64,000 nt of DNA from contig NVWL01000014.1 in the NCBI GenBank assembly GCA_002733645.1, positions 24,053 through 88,052 on the forward strand. Direction: 5' to 3'. Shown here in pieces: positions 1 to 8,932 of the stretch. The notes beneath the pieces were generated by a model. The model was given only the letters and a program-made list of their open reading frames with translations, had not been told where the DNA came from and ran no database searches. A program made the translations under genes and the position numbers. Within the stretch, counting starts at the first letter, position 1. Every line of letters starts with the position of its first letter. Source of the stretch: Oceanobacter sp. (GTDB lineage: Bacteria > Pseudomonadota > Gammaproteobacteria > Pseudomonadales > Oceanobacteraceae).

Positions 1-51
1 ATGCCGCTTTGGTCAGCACCTCAGTTGAAAAGGGTACGAGAGCGTTTATGA
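1..51 (+). CDS. 3' end of an upstream gene (partial, unidentified)
   Basis: Frame 1 is open from the first base of the window and ends at the TGA at 49-51, giving a C-terminal tail that finishes SAPQLKRVRERL. The stop overlaps the ATG at 48 of the LysR gene in an ATGA arrangement, which is typical of translationally coupled genes, so this is plausibly the end of a real upstream gene. Only 16 codons are visible and no family can be assigned. Confidence 0.4.
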   Translation: MPLWSAPQLKRVRERL

Positions 52-983
52 ATTTAGATCGCATTGATATGAACCTGCTAGTGTACCTTGATGTGCTGCT
101 GCGCGAAGGCAGTGTGACTAAAGCTGCTCAGCAACTAGGGATTACCCAACCGGCGATGAGTAACGGTTTGCGCCGTTTACGTGATTTATTTGGCGATCCT
201 TTACTTGTGCGAACTTCAGAAGGCATGACGCCGACCGAGCGCGCGCAAGAACTACAGCCAGTTATTCGCAAAGCGCTGGGCGAGCTTGAAATGGCGTTAC
301 AGCCGTTGGAAGAGTTCGAGGCAATCAACAGCCATCGTGTATTTCGTATCATGGTCAGTGATTATGCAGAATCGACCTTGGTACCTGAATTGGTTAAACG
401 TCTGCGCAGTGATGCGCCGGATGTTATTTTGGATGTACTGACTCCCTCAGACGTGACCTTTAAAGATGTTGAAGCCGGTAAGGTTGATATGGCTATAAAC
501 CGCTTTGACGAAATGCCGCAGTCCTTCCATCAAATGACACTCTGGCAAGATGATTTTGTGTGCTTGGTGAATCCTGACCACCCGTCATCAGGAACCTTTG
601 ATCTCAATGCATACTTAATGAGCAAACATATTTGGGTAAGTAAAACCGGTATGGGAGCGGGGGTTGGTATTGATCCGGAGAAAGTCGTGCGTTTAGGCTG
701 GGTCGATAATGCGTTGTCAAAGCTAGGGCAAAAGCGAAAAATCTCGGTGTTTACACGCCACTATCAAATGCCTGCGTTACTCGCGTTAAATAATGATTTA
801 GTGGCGACACTACCGCGCAAAGTGGCAGACATGCAGGCAGAGTCTGCATCGTTGTTAGTGAAAGAACCGCCATTTCCTATTCCTCCGTTTGAATTGAAAA
901 TGGCTTGGTCACCCTTGCTCCAGCATCACCAAGCGCATCGCTGGTTGCGTCGTACGATTGTGGACGTGGCTCAGAATTGTTGA
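48..983 (+). CDS. LysR-family transcriptional regulator
   Basis: The product is about 311 residues, normal for a LysR-type regulator. The N-terminus holds the winged helix-turn-helix (around residues 8-65, with GSVTKAAQQLGITQPAMSNG as recognition region) and the remainder is a periplasmic-binding-protein-like effector domain. The sequence resembles the NodD/LinR-type subgroup (LVYLDVLLREGS, TPTERAQEL). I chose the ATG at 48 because it overlaps the preceding stop as ATGA and places MNLDRIDMNLL directly before the HTH. A TTG at 9 would add 13 residues unlike the family. Target genes and inducer are unknown. The flagellar genes downstream are separated from it by 0.8 kb and are probably not its targets. 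Confidence 0.85.
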   Translation: MNLDRIDMNLLVYLDVLLREGSVTKAAQQLGITQPAMSNGLRRLRDLFGDPLLVRTSEGMTPTERAQELQPVIRKALGELEMALQPLEEFEAINSHRVFRIMVSDYAESTLVPELVKRLRSDAPDVILDVLTPSDVTFKDVEAGKVDMAINRFDEMPQSFHQMTLWQDDFVCLVNPDHPSSGTFDLNAYLMSKHIWVSKTGMGAGVGIDPEKVVRLGWVDNALSKLGQKRKISVFTRHYQMPALLALNNDLVATLPRKVADMQAESASLLVKEPPFPIPPFELKMAWSPLLQHHQAHRWLRRTIVDVAQNC

Positions 984-1197
984 TTTTATAGCTAACCCCA
1001 AACTGCTTCATTTAATCGCGTTTCTATAAAGATTAGCTTTCAAACTAAGTTATTAAACTCAACTCCCTTTCGGGGCTCGGCTCCCGACCCCCGACCCCAA
1101 GGACAATACCATGATCGCTGGAATATCCCTTTCCAGATCAAATACCTGATTTCCTATTTCATGTCCTTAGAATCTTTTGCTTTAAAAATAACACTGC

Positions 1198-1306
1198 TTG
1201 CTTTGAAATACGGCTGAGCGGTTTTTCTTTTAAACGGCATGCGTGCGGCGCCAGACAAAAAAGTCATTCTGCGGCCCTTAGAGCAAAACCTTGCCCCGGA
1301 GCGATG
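1198..1306. repeat. 109-bp direct repeat, copy 1
   Basis: This copy matches 1350-1458 over 109 bases without gaps and with six substitutions (about 94% identity) at a constant offset of 152 bases. It starts TTGCTTTGAAATACGG and ends GCCCCGGAGCGATG. Unlike copy 2 it is not followed by the complementary arm that would make a long hairpin. Confidence 0.9.
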
Positions 1307-1349
1307 CAAATTTGTCACCTTGTTTGTCACTTTATGCCACTAGAGCCTT

Positions 1350-1458
1350 TTGCTTTGAAATACGGTTGAGCGGCTTTTCTTTTAATCGGCATGCGTGCGG
1401 CGCCAGACAACAAAGTTATTCTGCGGCCTTTAGAGCAAAACCTTGCCCCGGAGCGATG
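1350..1458. repeat. 109-bp direct repeat, copy 2
   Basis: This is the second copy of the 109-bp repeat. Its right end, GCAAAAC..GCCCCGGAGCGA (1435-1456), pairs with TCGCTCCGGGGC..GTTTTGC (1481-1504), giving a hairpin with a 24-base AT-rich loop. Weaker complementarity continues outward on both sides. Confidence 0.9.
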
Positions 1459-1724
1459 TAAAAAATGGATATTATAGAGGTCGCTCCGGGGCGGATTGTT
1501 TTGCGTGCCGCATAATGACTGCCGTTGGCTGGATGAAGCCGGATGCGCCGAGAAGAGAGGATAGTAAGGAGAAACCTCTCCTTGCATGGGGCCGGGGGCG
1601 AAGCCCCGAAAGGGAGCTGAGTTTTCAATAAATATGATTCAATAAAGAGTGACAGCAGTATGCACTGTCGGTCTTTTTGAATTGAATTCCGTCAAAACCT
1701 GTCTGACGGACAAAAGATGTGATG

Positions 1725-1741
1725 CAGGCACGCTAATTGCT
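1725..1741 (+). promoter_or_regulatory. Sigma-54 promoter of fleSR
   Basis: CAGGCACGCTAATTGCT matches the RpoN consensus TGGCACG-N4-TTGCW, with the invariant GG (1727-1728) and GC (1739-1740) exactly 12 bases apart. It lies 57 bases before the fleS ATG. In Pseudomonas, fleSR is transcribed by RpoN with FleQ, which fits. Confidence 0.85.
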
Positions 1742-1797
1742 CAATACCTATCAATGACGGTTTTCCGCCAGTTTTTTGGTGGTTTGATGAGGTATTT

Positions 1798-2997
1798 ATG
1801 GCGACTGCTGCACTGAGTTCTAATCTGGTTGATCAAAACCCGCTTGATCCAACCGAGTTGAAGCGCGCATTTCATATGTTTAATGAGATGTCACAACAAC
1901 TCTCTGATTCGTATGCATTCCTCGAAGGAAAGGTTGAGCAGCTCAGTGGTGAATTAGCCACGGTCTCCGCTCAACGTATGCAAGAATTGGCAGAAAAAGA
2001 ACGCCTTGCTGATCGCATGGAAAGCCTTTTACAGATGTTGCCAGCAGGTGTGTTGTTGCTGGATTCAAACGGTGTGGTTGTACAAAGTAATTTAGCCGCA
2101 GACGACTTGTTGTTGCCAGCTTCTGGGTTTTCCACTCTGGTAGGAGAGCGCTGGCGTAATCTAATTAAACAGTGCTTTAAACCACGTCGTGATGATGGTC
2201 ATGAAATTTCTTTAGTGGATGGCCGTCGTGTGAGTTTACGTACAGCGGCAATGGTGAATGAAGGCGGGCAGTTGATTCTGCTCACTGACATGACAGAAAC
2301 GCGTGCCTTACAGGCGCAATTATCACAGCACGAACGTTTATCTGCGATGGGCAAAATGGTGGCTTCGCTGGCTCATCAAATTCGTACGCCTTTAGCGGCG
2401 GCTACCTTGTACGCGGGCCATTTATCCAATAATGCACTGGCTGAAGATCATCGATTACGCTTTGCTGGAAAGCTGCAAGAGCGCCTGCATCATCTCGAAA
2501 CTCAAGTTCGCGATATGTTGATTTTTGCTCGTGGTGAAGCGCCATTAAATGATGATTCAACGGTAACGGAATTGCTTGAAGGCATTGCCGCCGCGATGGA
2601 AGTCCCTCTGGCCCAATATCAGGCTAAATGCGAGTTTGACATTCAAATCCCTAACGCAACCTTGATGTGCAATCGCGACTCCTTAATCAGTGCCGTGATG
2701 AACCTTGTTAATAATGCACTTGAGTCGGGTGAACATCCCATTCTTATTCGAATTGTTGCAACGTGCGACGCTAAAAATCGTTTGTGTTTAAAAATTATGG
2801 ATAACGGCCCGGGCTTAAAACCTGAGCAACGAGCACGAATGATGGAACCTTTTTTTACCACTAAGAGCAATGGCACAGGCCTCGGTTTAGCGGTGGTGCA
2901 AGCGGTGGTGCGAGCACATCACGGTGACTTTAACCTGACGGATAGCCCACTGGGTGGTGTGTCTGCAGAACTTATTTTACCGCTGTCTCGCGGTTAA
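1798..2997 (+). CDS. fleS: Flagellar sensor histidine kinase FleS
   Basis: The product is a 399-residue cytoplasmic kinase of the FleS/FlrB family that phosphorylates FleR/FlrC. There is no transmembrane segment. An N-terminal coiled coil (residues ~20-70) leads into a PAS domain (~75-165), then the HisKA domain with the phospho-acceptor histidine at residue 193 (SLAHQIRTPLAAATLY). The ATPase domain has the N box (NLVNNALES), G1 (DNGPGL) and G2 (GTGLGLAVV). fleR follows after 14 bases, so the two form an operon from the sigma-54 promoter at 1725. Context with fliE downstream matches Pseudomonas and Vibrio polar-flagellum clusters, though fleQ is not in the window. Confidence 0.93.
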   Translation: MATAALSSNLVDQNPLDPTELKRAFHMFNEMSQQLSDSYAFLEGKVEQLSGELATVSAQRMQELAEKERLADRMESLLQMLPAGVLLLDSNGVVVQSNLAADDLLLPASGFSTLVGERWRNLIKQCFKPRRDDGHEISLVDGRRVSLRTAAMVNEGGQLILLTDMTETRALQAQLSQHERLSAMGKMVASLAHQIRTPLAAATLYAGHLSNNALAEDHRLRFAGKLQERLHHLETQVRDMLIFARGEAPLNDDSTVTELLEGIAAAMEVPLAQYQAKCEFDIQIPNATLMCNRDSLISAVMNLVNNALESGEHPILIRIVATCDAKNRLCLKIMDNGPGLKPEQRARMMEPFFTTKSNGTGLGLAVVQAVVRAHHGDFNLTDSPLGGVSAELILPLSRG

Positions 2998-3011
2998 TCG
3001 GAGAATACCTC

Positions 3012-4379
3012 ATGCGTTTATTAGTTGTAGAAGATGATCCTAAATTGCGTGAAGCCGTTGTTGATACTCTGGTTATCAAAGGCTTTGATGTGTTGGAAGC
3101 CCCTAACGGTATCGAAGCGATGGCGATTGTACGCAGCCATACTTTGGACGTTGTCTTGTCGGATATTAATATGCCGGGCATGGATGGCTTAGAGTTATTA
3201 AACCAAGTAAAACAGGAGCATCCGTGGTTGCCGGTATTGCTCATGACGGCTTATGGTGACGTCGGGCAAGCCGTTAAGGCGATGCAATTAGGCGCGGATG
3301 ATTACCTAATGAAACCGTTTGAGCTACGTGAGTTGGACGAGCTGCTCAAGCCATACACCATGAGCGGCTCTGACGATAATGATGATTCGCAGCCTGTGTG
3401 TGAAGCAGCGGCATCTCAGCAGCTATTTCAAATGGCGGAGCGTGTTGCCGCTACGGATTCTACGGTACTGATTAGTGGTGAAAGTGGCACAGGTAAGGAA
3501 GTGCTAGCGCGATACATTCACCAGCATTCACCGCGAAAAAAAGCACCATTTATTGCGCTTAATTGTGCGGCTATTCCTGAAAATATGCTTGAAGCCATGT
3601 TGTTCGGTTATGAAAAAGGCGCGTACACCGGCGCGTATAATTCAATGCCGGGTAAATTTGAGCAAGCGGAAGGTGGCACTATTTTGCTCGATGAAATTAC
3701 CGAGATGGACATGGGCTTACAGGCCAAGCTGCTGCGAGTGATTCAAGAGCGTCAGGTCGAGCGCCTAGGCGGTAAAAAAACCATTGATCTCGATGTTCGT
3801 ATTATTGCTACGACTAACCGTGAGTTGGCGGATTATGTGGCGGAAGGAAAGTTTCGTGAAGATCTTTACTATCGCTTAACAGTATTTCCGTTGCAATGGT
3901 TGCCACTGCGCGAACGCCGTGACGATATTCTGCCATTAAGCCGCCGTTTGATTGCTCATCACGCGAATAAATTAAAACGTCCGATGCCTTCAATGAGCAA
4001 TGATGCTGAGCAAAAACTGCTCACGCACAGCTGGCCGGGTAATGTTCGTGAATTAGACAACACGTTACAGCGCGCCCTTATTTTACAAAGCGGTGCTCAA
4101 TTAACCGCAAACGATTTTATTCTAACGCCTGTTCCAGGCAGTCGGACTTTTGACAATCACACGACAATGGCGGCTATGCCAGCCTCTCAAGATGAGGGAG
4201 AGCTAGGCAGTGACCTTAAAACGCGAGAAGTGGAGTTGATTGTTAAAGCGCTAAAAGAAGAGCCAAGCCGTAAAGACGCTGCTGAACGTCTGGGTATTAG
4301 TCCACGTACCCTACGTTACAAGGTTGCACGTTTACGTGACGAAGGTGTTGATGTTGAATCAATGGTGATGTCCGCTTAA
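3012..4379 (+). CDS. fleR: Sigma-54-dependent response regulator FleR
   Basis: This 455-residue NtrC-type activator has three parts. A receiver domain (residues 1-115) has the acidic pocket at D8/D9 and phospho-acceptor D51 (VVLSDINMPGMDG). The AAA+ domain (~140-370) has Walker A GESGTGKE and a sigma-54 contact loop reading GAYTGA rather than the usual GAFTGA. The Fis-type helix-turn-helix is at the C-terminus (RKDAAERLGISPRTLRYK). It is expected to be phosphorylated by FleS and to activate RpoN promoters for hook-basal-body genes such as those before fliE, fliK and fliL. The Phe-to-Tyr loop change is aromatic and known to be tolerated in some family members. Confidence 0.95.
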   Translation: MRLLVVEDDPKLREAVVDTLVIKGFDVLEAPNGIEAMAIVRSHTLDVVLSDINMPGMDGLELLNQVKQEHPWLPVLLMTAYGDVGQAVKAMQLGADDYLMKPFELRELDELLKPYTMSGSDDNDDSQPVCEAAASQQLFQMAERVAATDSTVLISGESGTGKEVLARYIHQHSPRKKAPFIALNCAAIPENMLEAMLFGYEKGAYTGAYNSMPGKFEQAEGGTILLDEITEMDMGLQAKLLRVIQERQVERLGGKKTIDLDVRIIATTNRELADYVAEGKFREDLYYRLTVFPLQWLPLRERRDDILPLSRRLIAHHANKLKRPMPSMSNDAEQKLLTHSWPGNVRELDNTLQRALILQSGAQLTANDFILTPVPGSRTFDNHTTMAAMPASQDEGELGSDLKTREVELIVKALKEEPSRKDAAERLGISPRTLRYKVARLRDEGVDVESMVMSA

Positions 4380-4403
4380 AACTAACAGTCGCTTTTTAAA
4401 ATA

Positions 4404-4420
4404 TTGGCAAGGGCTTTGCA
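4404..4420 (+). promoter_or_regulatory. Sigma-54 promoter of fliE operon
   Basis: TTGGCAAGGGCTTTGCA has GG at 4406-4407 and GC at 4418-4419, the exact 12-base RpoN spacing, with a perfect TTGCA at -12. It is 89 bases before the fliE ATG and presumably drives fliEFGHIJ under FleR or FleQ. Confidence 0.85.
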
Positions 4421-4509
4421 ACGTCAGATATAACGTGTGAATTTCTCAAAAAAGTGTCAAAAAATCGTTAGAGAAGTTCACTGCACAAGATGTCTGAGAG
4501 GGTAGTGTT

Positions 4510-4914
4510 ATGGTTGATCGTGTCGATGTGAGTTCTGTGCTGATGCAAATGCGTCAGGTAAAAGATCAGTTGCGTAGCCAGAATGAACAAGCCGTTCAGG
4601 GTGTTCGTCCACAAACAGAAACTAACGCTACCTCGCGTATTGCCAAGGAAGCTGAAAACGCAACGGCGGCAGTGAATGGTGATAATACCGTTCCTGAATT
4701 TCAGAACATGTTTAAAAATGCGATTAATAACGTCAATGAAAATCAAAAAGTCGCCGCGGATTTAGCCAATCGCTTTGAGCAAGGTGACCCCTCCATCGAT
4801 CTTCCTGAAGTGATGATCGCGTTACAAAAATCCAGCGTTTCTTTTCAAGCAATGACACAGGTTAGGAATAAACTGGTCGAAGCTTATAAAGACGTTATGA
4901 ACATGCCGGTGTGA
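4510..4914 (+). CDS. fliE: Flagellar hook-basal body protein FliE
   Basis: FliE joins the MS ring to the proximal rod in the periplasm and is exported by the flagellar type III system. The 134-residue product is somewhat longer than the usual ~105, with a variable N-terminal half. The conserved C-terminal half is clear: [16 protein letters not shown], the [20 protein letters not shown] region, and [17 protein letters not shown] at the end. It is first in the fliEFGHIJ operon, 11 bases before fliF, behind a sigma-54 promoter. Confidence 0.95.
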   Translation: MVDRVDVSSVLMQMRQVKDQLRSQNEQAVQGVRPQTETNATSRIAKEAENATAAVNGDNTVPEFQNMFKNAINNVNENQKVAADLANRFEQGDPSIDLPEVMIALQKSSVSFQAMTQVRNKLVEAYKDVMNMPV

Positions 4915-4925
4915 TGGGCTGACCT

Positions 4926-6653
4926 ATGGAAAATGTACCAGCACAAGCGGGCGCAGGTGTCGGAGGCGATAGTAGCGCTTCTTCATCATCGGACTTACCG
5001 CAATCAACGTCGAGCAATGATGACCGTGAAGGTGGAGCAAGCCATCCATTATTAACGGGCTTTAACAGCTTACCGATGGCGCGCCAGATCATTGCTATTG
5101 GTGGTGTAGCCCTGTTAGTTGCGATTGCTGTTGCCATTCTAATTTGGTCACAAGAACCCACGTATAAGCCATTGATTCATCGCATGCAAGATCACAATGC
5201 CCAAGACATTGTTGAGATTTTACAGCGAGAAAGTATTCCGTTTCAGATTGACCCTGTGACGCAAGTATTGATGGTACAAGCAGGTGATTTACACGAAGCA
5301 AGAATGAAACTTGCCGCTGCCAGCTTAATTGACGATAAATCGGTGGGCCTAGAGGTTCTTGATCAAGACAGTGCGCTTGGTACCAGTCAATTTATTGAAA
5401 ACGCACGTTACCGTCGTGGATTAGAAGGCGAGCTAGCTCGTACGATTTCGAGTGTTAAAGCGGTGCGTAATGCCAGAGTGCATTTAGCGATTCCTAAACA
5501 GTCGGTGTTTGTTCGTGATCAACGCAAACCGCGTGCTTCGGTATTTGTTGAGTTATATCCAGGCAGTACATTATCACCCGACCAAGTAGAAGCTGTGATT
5601 AACTTAGTGGCGTCCAGCATTGGAGAAATGGAACGTTCTGATGTATCTGTGGTGGATCAAACGGGTAACTTATTATCGAAAATTAAAGAAAACAGTGACG
5701 AGATGTTAGCGACTCGACAGCTTGAGTATTCGTCAAAAGTTGAAGAGTCGATTGAAGAAGCCGTCAGTAATATTTTGCGTCCTGTGCTTGGTAGTGACAA
5801 CTACAAGGCACAAGTCTCTGCGGACATTGATTTCACGGTACGCGAAGAGAGTGAAGAATTATTTAACCCTGATTTAATCGCACTGCGTAGCGAGAAGGTG
5901 ATTGATGAGTCCAACACGGCCGAAGCCGGTGGTGGCATTCCAGGGGCACTATCGAATCAGCCTCCACCAGAAGCAACAGCTCCAGAGCAAGCGATTGGTA
6001 CCGGTGCTGGTGGTGCTGGAGGCGCAGCAGGAAAAAGCCGTTCAGAAGCGACCCGAAATTATGAAGTGGACCGCACATTAAGTTATCGCCAGCATTCGAT
6101 TGGAGACATTCGTCGTCTTACTGTTGCGGTTGTGGTGAATGATAAGGCCGTTATAAATGCAGAAGGTGTGGCTGAATTACAATCTTGGTCAGATAACGAT
6201 CTTCAGCGACTAGAGATTTTAGTTAAAGACGCGGTTGGATTTAATGCCGCTCGTGGTGACAGTGTCAACGTTATTAACTCCCCTTTTGTCGCTGAAGGTG
6301 AGGTGCTGTTAGGTGATCCAGATATTTGGACACAACCTTGGTTCTGGGAGCTAGTAAAACAAGTATTAGCGGGTCTGTTTGTGCTGATACTTATTTTTGG
6401 TGTGATCAGACCAACCATTAAAAGTATTGCCAATAAAGGTCGTGAAGACAGTGACGTGCTGCTTGATGATTTAGAAGACGCTGAAGCAGGGTTAGATGAC
6501 GATAAAGTCACCTTAGCCGGTATGGATGAATACTTATTGCCGGGTGCTTCAGAAAGCTATGAACGCCAGTTGGATGCGCTTAAAGGATTAATTGCTGAAG
6601 ATCCGGCGCGCGTTGCTCAACTTGTTATTCAATGGATAAACGACGATGCCTGA
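4926..6653 (+). CDS. fliF: Flagellar MS-ring protein FliF
   Basis: FliF forms the inner-membrane MS ring on which the flagellum is assembled. The 575-residue product has an acidic Ser-rich cytoplasmic N-tail, a first membrane helix at residues ~55-77 (IIAIGGVALLVAIAVAILIW) and the periplasmic YscJ-type ring modules (ARYRRGLEGELARTISS). A Gly/Pro-rich loop follows near 340-370, with a second membrane helix around 480-500. The cytoplasmic tail binds FliG and ends LVIQWINDDA. The stop overlaps the fliG start by 8 bases, as in other polar flagellar operons. Confidence 0.97.
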   Translation: MENVPAQAGAGVGGDSSASSSSDLPQSTSSNDDREGGASHPLLTGFNSLPMARQIIAIGGVALLVAIAVAILIWSQEPTYKPLIHRMQDHNAQDIVEILQRESIPFQIDPVTQVLMVQAGDLHEARMKLAAASLIDDKSVGLEVLDQDSALGTSQFIENARYRRGLEGELARTISSVKAVRNARVHLAIPKQSVFVRDQRKPRASVFVELYPGSTLSPDQVEAVINLVASSIGEMERSDVSVVDQTGNLLSKIKENSDEMLATRQLEYSSKVEESIEEAVSNILRPVLGSDNYKAQVSADIDFTVREESEELFNPDLIALRSEKVIDESNTAEAGGGIPGALSNQPPPEATAPEQAIGTGAGGAGGAAGKSRSEATRNYEVDRTLSYRQHSIGDIRRLTVAVVVNDKAVINAEGVAELQSWSDNDLQRLEILVKDAVGFNAARGDSVNVINSPFVAEGEVLLGDPDIWTQPWFWELVKQVLAGLFVLILIFGVIRPTIKSIANKGREDSDVLLDDLEDAEAGLDDDKVTLAGMDEYLLPGASESYERQLDALKGLIAEDPARVAQLVIQWINDDA

Positions 6654-7674
6654 TAACTTACCAGAACAAGCCAACGGTTTAGAAAAAATGAGCCGTACAG
6701 AAAAGGCCGCTATTTTATTAATGTCGTTGGGTGAAAAAGACGCCGCAGAAGTTCTTAAGCACATGGGGCCAAAAGAAGTGCAACGTGTGGGCTCCTCAAT
6801 GGCGACCCTTACCCGAGTGAACCAAGGGCAAGTGGAAGGCGTTGTCTCTGAATTTTTAGATGAAGTGAGTGGCCAAACTGGGTTGGGTTTAGGTTCAGAC
6901 GATTATATTCGAAATATGCTGACTCAAGCCTTAGGCACCGACAAAGCTGGCGCCTTGATTGATCGAATTTTATTAGGTGGAAATACCACAGGCTTGGATT
7001 CTTTGAAATGGATGGAGCCACGCCAAGTTTCTGATTTAATTCGACATGAGCACCCGCAAATTCAAGCCATTGTGGTGTCGTATTTAGACGCAGACCAATC
7101 GGCAGAAGTGTTGGCTAATTTTGATGAAAAAGTAGTACTCGATATTATTATGCGAGTCGCGGCACTTGAAGCGGTACAGCCAGCGGCGCTGCAAGAACTC
7201 AACGATATTCTAGAGCGTCAATTCTCTGGTAAAGCAGGTTCACAGACGACTTCAATGGGCGGCATTAAATGCGCTGCCAGTATTGTTAACTTCGTGGATA
7301 GTACGGTGGCTTCTGAACTCTTGGAGCAAATCAAAGAAGTGGATGAAGACCTCGGCACACAGATTCAAGACCTTATGTTTGTGTTTGATAATCTGGCGGA
7401 TGTCGATGATCGTGGTATTCAAACCCTGCTGCGTGAAGTCTCCACGGATCTTTTGGTGTTGGCATTAAAAGGAGCCGATCCGGGTATTCAAGAAAAGATC
7501 TTCAAGAACATGTCGAAGCGTGCGGCCGAATTGCTGCGTGATGATCTGGATGCCAAAGGCCCAGTCAAACTCAGCGATGTGGAAGGCGCTCAAAAAGAAA
7601 TTCTTACCATTGCGCGTCGTCTCGCCGATGCAGGCGAGATTATGTTAGGCGGCGGTGGCGAGGCCATGGTCTAA
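6646..7674 (+). CDS. fliG: Flagellar motor switch protein FliG
   Basis: FliG is the rotor protein that binds FliF at its N-terminus, FliM in the middle, and the stator at its C-terminal charged helix. The 342-residue length is normal. Visible landmarks are the N-terminal TEKAAILLMSLGEKDAAEVL, the middle-domain EHPQIQAIVVSYL motif that contacts FliM, and a C-terminal torque region (FDNLADVDDRGIQTLLREVS) with conserved charged residues. It overlaps fliF by 8 bases and precedes fliH by one base. Confidence 0.97.
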   Translation: MPDNLPEQANGLEKMSRTEKAAILLMSLGEKDAAEVLKHMGPKEVQRVGSSMATLTRVNQGQVEGVVSEFLDEVSGQTGLGLGSDDYIRNMLTQALGTDKAGALIDRILLGGNTTGLDSLKWMEPRQVSDLIRHEHPQIQAIVVSYLDADQSAEVLANFDEKVVLDIIMRVAALEAVQPAALQELNDILERQFSGKAGSQTTSMGGIKCAASIVNFVDSTVASELLEQIKEVDEDLGTQIQDLMFVFDNLADVDDRGIQTLLREVSTDLLVLALKGADPGIQEKIFKNMSKRAAELLRDDLDAKGPVKLSDVEGAQKEILTIARRLADAGEIMLGGGGEAMV

Positions 7675-7675
7675 G

Positions 7676-8932
7676 ATGAGCAGTAACAGCGGCGGAAAAA
7701 AAAGAGATTCGCCTATTTCAGCAGAAGATATTAGCGACGCTCGACCTTGGCGGTTGCCTTTTTGGACAGAACCGCCTGTGCATGTCGTTAAGCGTGAAGC
7801 CGAAGAGGATGCCAAAGCGGAAGCTAAAAAAAATCTGGACGCAGCGAGCGACCAATCGAAGACAAATAACAGCGCAGGCAGTTATCCTACCGCCGACGAG
7901 TTAGAGACAATCCGTCGCGAAGCCTACAACGATGGCTTAGAGCAAGGGCGGGTAGAAGGGCGTCAACAAGGTCACAAAGATGGCTACGATGACGGGCTAG
8001 CAGAAGGTAAAGCAGAAGGTCACAAAGACGGCTTTGCCAGTGGTAAGCAAGAAGGTATTAATGCTGGCTTTGCAGAAGGTCGTGCTAATGGTGTCGACGA
8101 CGTCACGGCGGAAGTGACAAGGCTTCGTGCCATTATTGTGTCATTGCAGTCGTCGTTACGTGAGCGCGATGCCCAACTTCCCGATGTGATTGTTTTGTTA
8201 TTAACTCGTTTAGCCGAACAAGTTTTAAGGCATGAATTATCAGAGGGCGCACAAGCGATTCAAACCTATGTGGATGATGCCATCGCTTCTTTGCCCGACG
8301 GTGAAGAGCTGGCACGGGTCTATGTAGCAGCAGAAGACGCGGAACTCCTTTCTCCATTTTCTGAAACCGTTAAAGTCCATATTGATAAGTCACTGTCAGC
8401 CGGTGATTGCCGCATTGAAAGTCAAACCTCACTCATTGAATACACAACCAGCGAACATTTTGAGCAAGCAATTTTGCACTTAGCTGAGCGTTTGTTATCC
8501 AACGCTGACGGCTATCCTAATGATGATGAAATTGCTGAAGCGACACAGCTTCGTGAGTCAGACATTGAGGATGACGCATCTTCAGAGGCGTTAGAAAACG
8601 AAGCGCTCGAATACAAACATGAACATGAAGATGAAGATGAAGATGAACACGCAACACTCAAGCACGTGAGTGAAGGTGCTGATGCTGTTTCAGAAAATAA
8701 TTCAGAAAATAATTCAGAAAATAATTCAGAAAATAATTCAGAAAGTACCGAGGCGCTTAAAGATAGTGGCGACTCTGATCTAGAAACGTCCGAATTACAG
8801 GATGTTGAGCCAGACGATCAAATAAACGTCGGCAATACCACAAACGAGGTTTCTTCAATGGGTGAGGCCTCGGATTATTCCGACGACGCGACGCCAATAT
8901 CGAATGAGGATGACAGTAATGAGCCTCAGTGA
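7676..8932 (+). CDS. fliH: Flagellar export ATPase regulator FliH, with long acidic tail
   Basis: FliH is the stator and regulator of the FliI ATPase. Residues ~75-145 carry the typical GxxxG-rich helix ([28 protein letters not shown]), followed by the FliH C-terminal domain ([18 protein letters not shown]) to about residue 285. The start is the ATG at 7676, one base after the fliG stop. At 418 residues it is far longer than the usual 230-270. The excess is an acidic, low-complexity C-tail from ~residue 285, including [11 protein letters not shown] and a four-fold SENN repeat encoded by perfect 12-bp tandem repeats (8690-8737). Its last 14 bases overlap fliI. The tail's function is unknown. 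Confidence 0.9.
   Translation: MSSNSGGKKRDSPISAEDISDARPWRLPFWTEPPVHVVKREAEEDAKAEAKKNLDAASDQSKTNNSAGSYPTADELETIRREAYNDGLEQGRVEGRQQGHKDGYDDGLAEGKAEGHKDGFASGKQEGINAGFAEGRANGVDDVTAEVTRLRAIIVSLQSSLRERDAQLPDVIVLLLTRLAEQVLRHELSEGAQAIQTYVDDAIASLPDGEELARVYVAAEDAELLSPFSETVKVHIDKSLSAGDCRIESQTSLIEYTTSEHFEQAILHLAERLLSNADGYPNDDEIAEATQLRESDIEDDASSEALENEALEYKHEHEDEDEDEHATLKHVSEGADAVSENNSENNSENNSENNSESTEALKDSGDSDLETSELQDVEPDDQINVGNTTNEVSSMGEASDYSDDATPISNEDDSNEPQ
8690..8737 (+). repeat. 12-bp tandem repeat (x4) inside fliH
   Basis: TCAGAAAATAAT occurs four times in perfect tandem, followed by a partial fifth unit (TCAGAAAGT). It encodes SENN repeats in the acidic tail of FliH. Because 12 is a multiple of three, copy-number changes would keep the reading frame. 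Confidence 0.95.

Larger units (their letters stand above)
1056..1623. repeat. Non-coding element bounded by 22-bp inverted repeats
   Basis: The left end, AACTCAACTCCCTTTCGGGG plus CT (1056-1077), recurs in inverted orientation at 1602-1623 with 21 of 22 matches. Between them lie two 109-bp direct repeats and a strong hairpin at 1435-1504. No transposase or other gene is inside. The architecture looks like a non-autonomous mobile or dispersed repeat, but this is inference: no target-site duplication was established. Confidence 0.55.
984..1797. other. 815-bp gene-free region with repeats
   Basis: No convincing protein-coding frame exists here; the short open frames overlap each other inside repeated DNA. 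The stretch holds a repeat-rich element at 1056-1623 (described separately) and, near the right end, the sigma-54 promoter of fleSR. Confidence 0.7.

Noticed and set aside
1327..1631. Several short open frames on both strands inside the repeat element
   Set aside because: They overlap each other, lie in duplicated non-coding DNA and lack any ribosome-site or family support.
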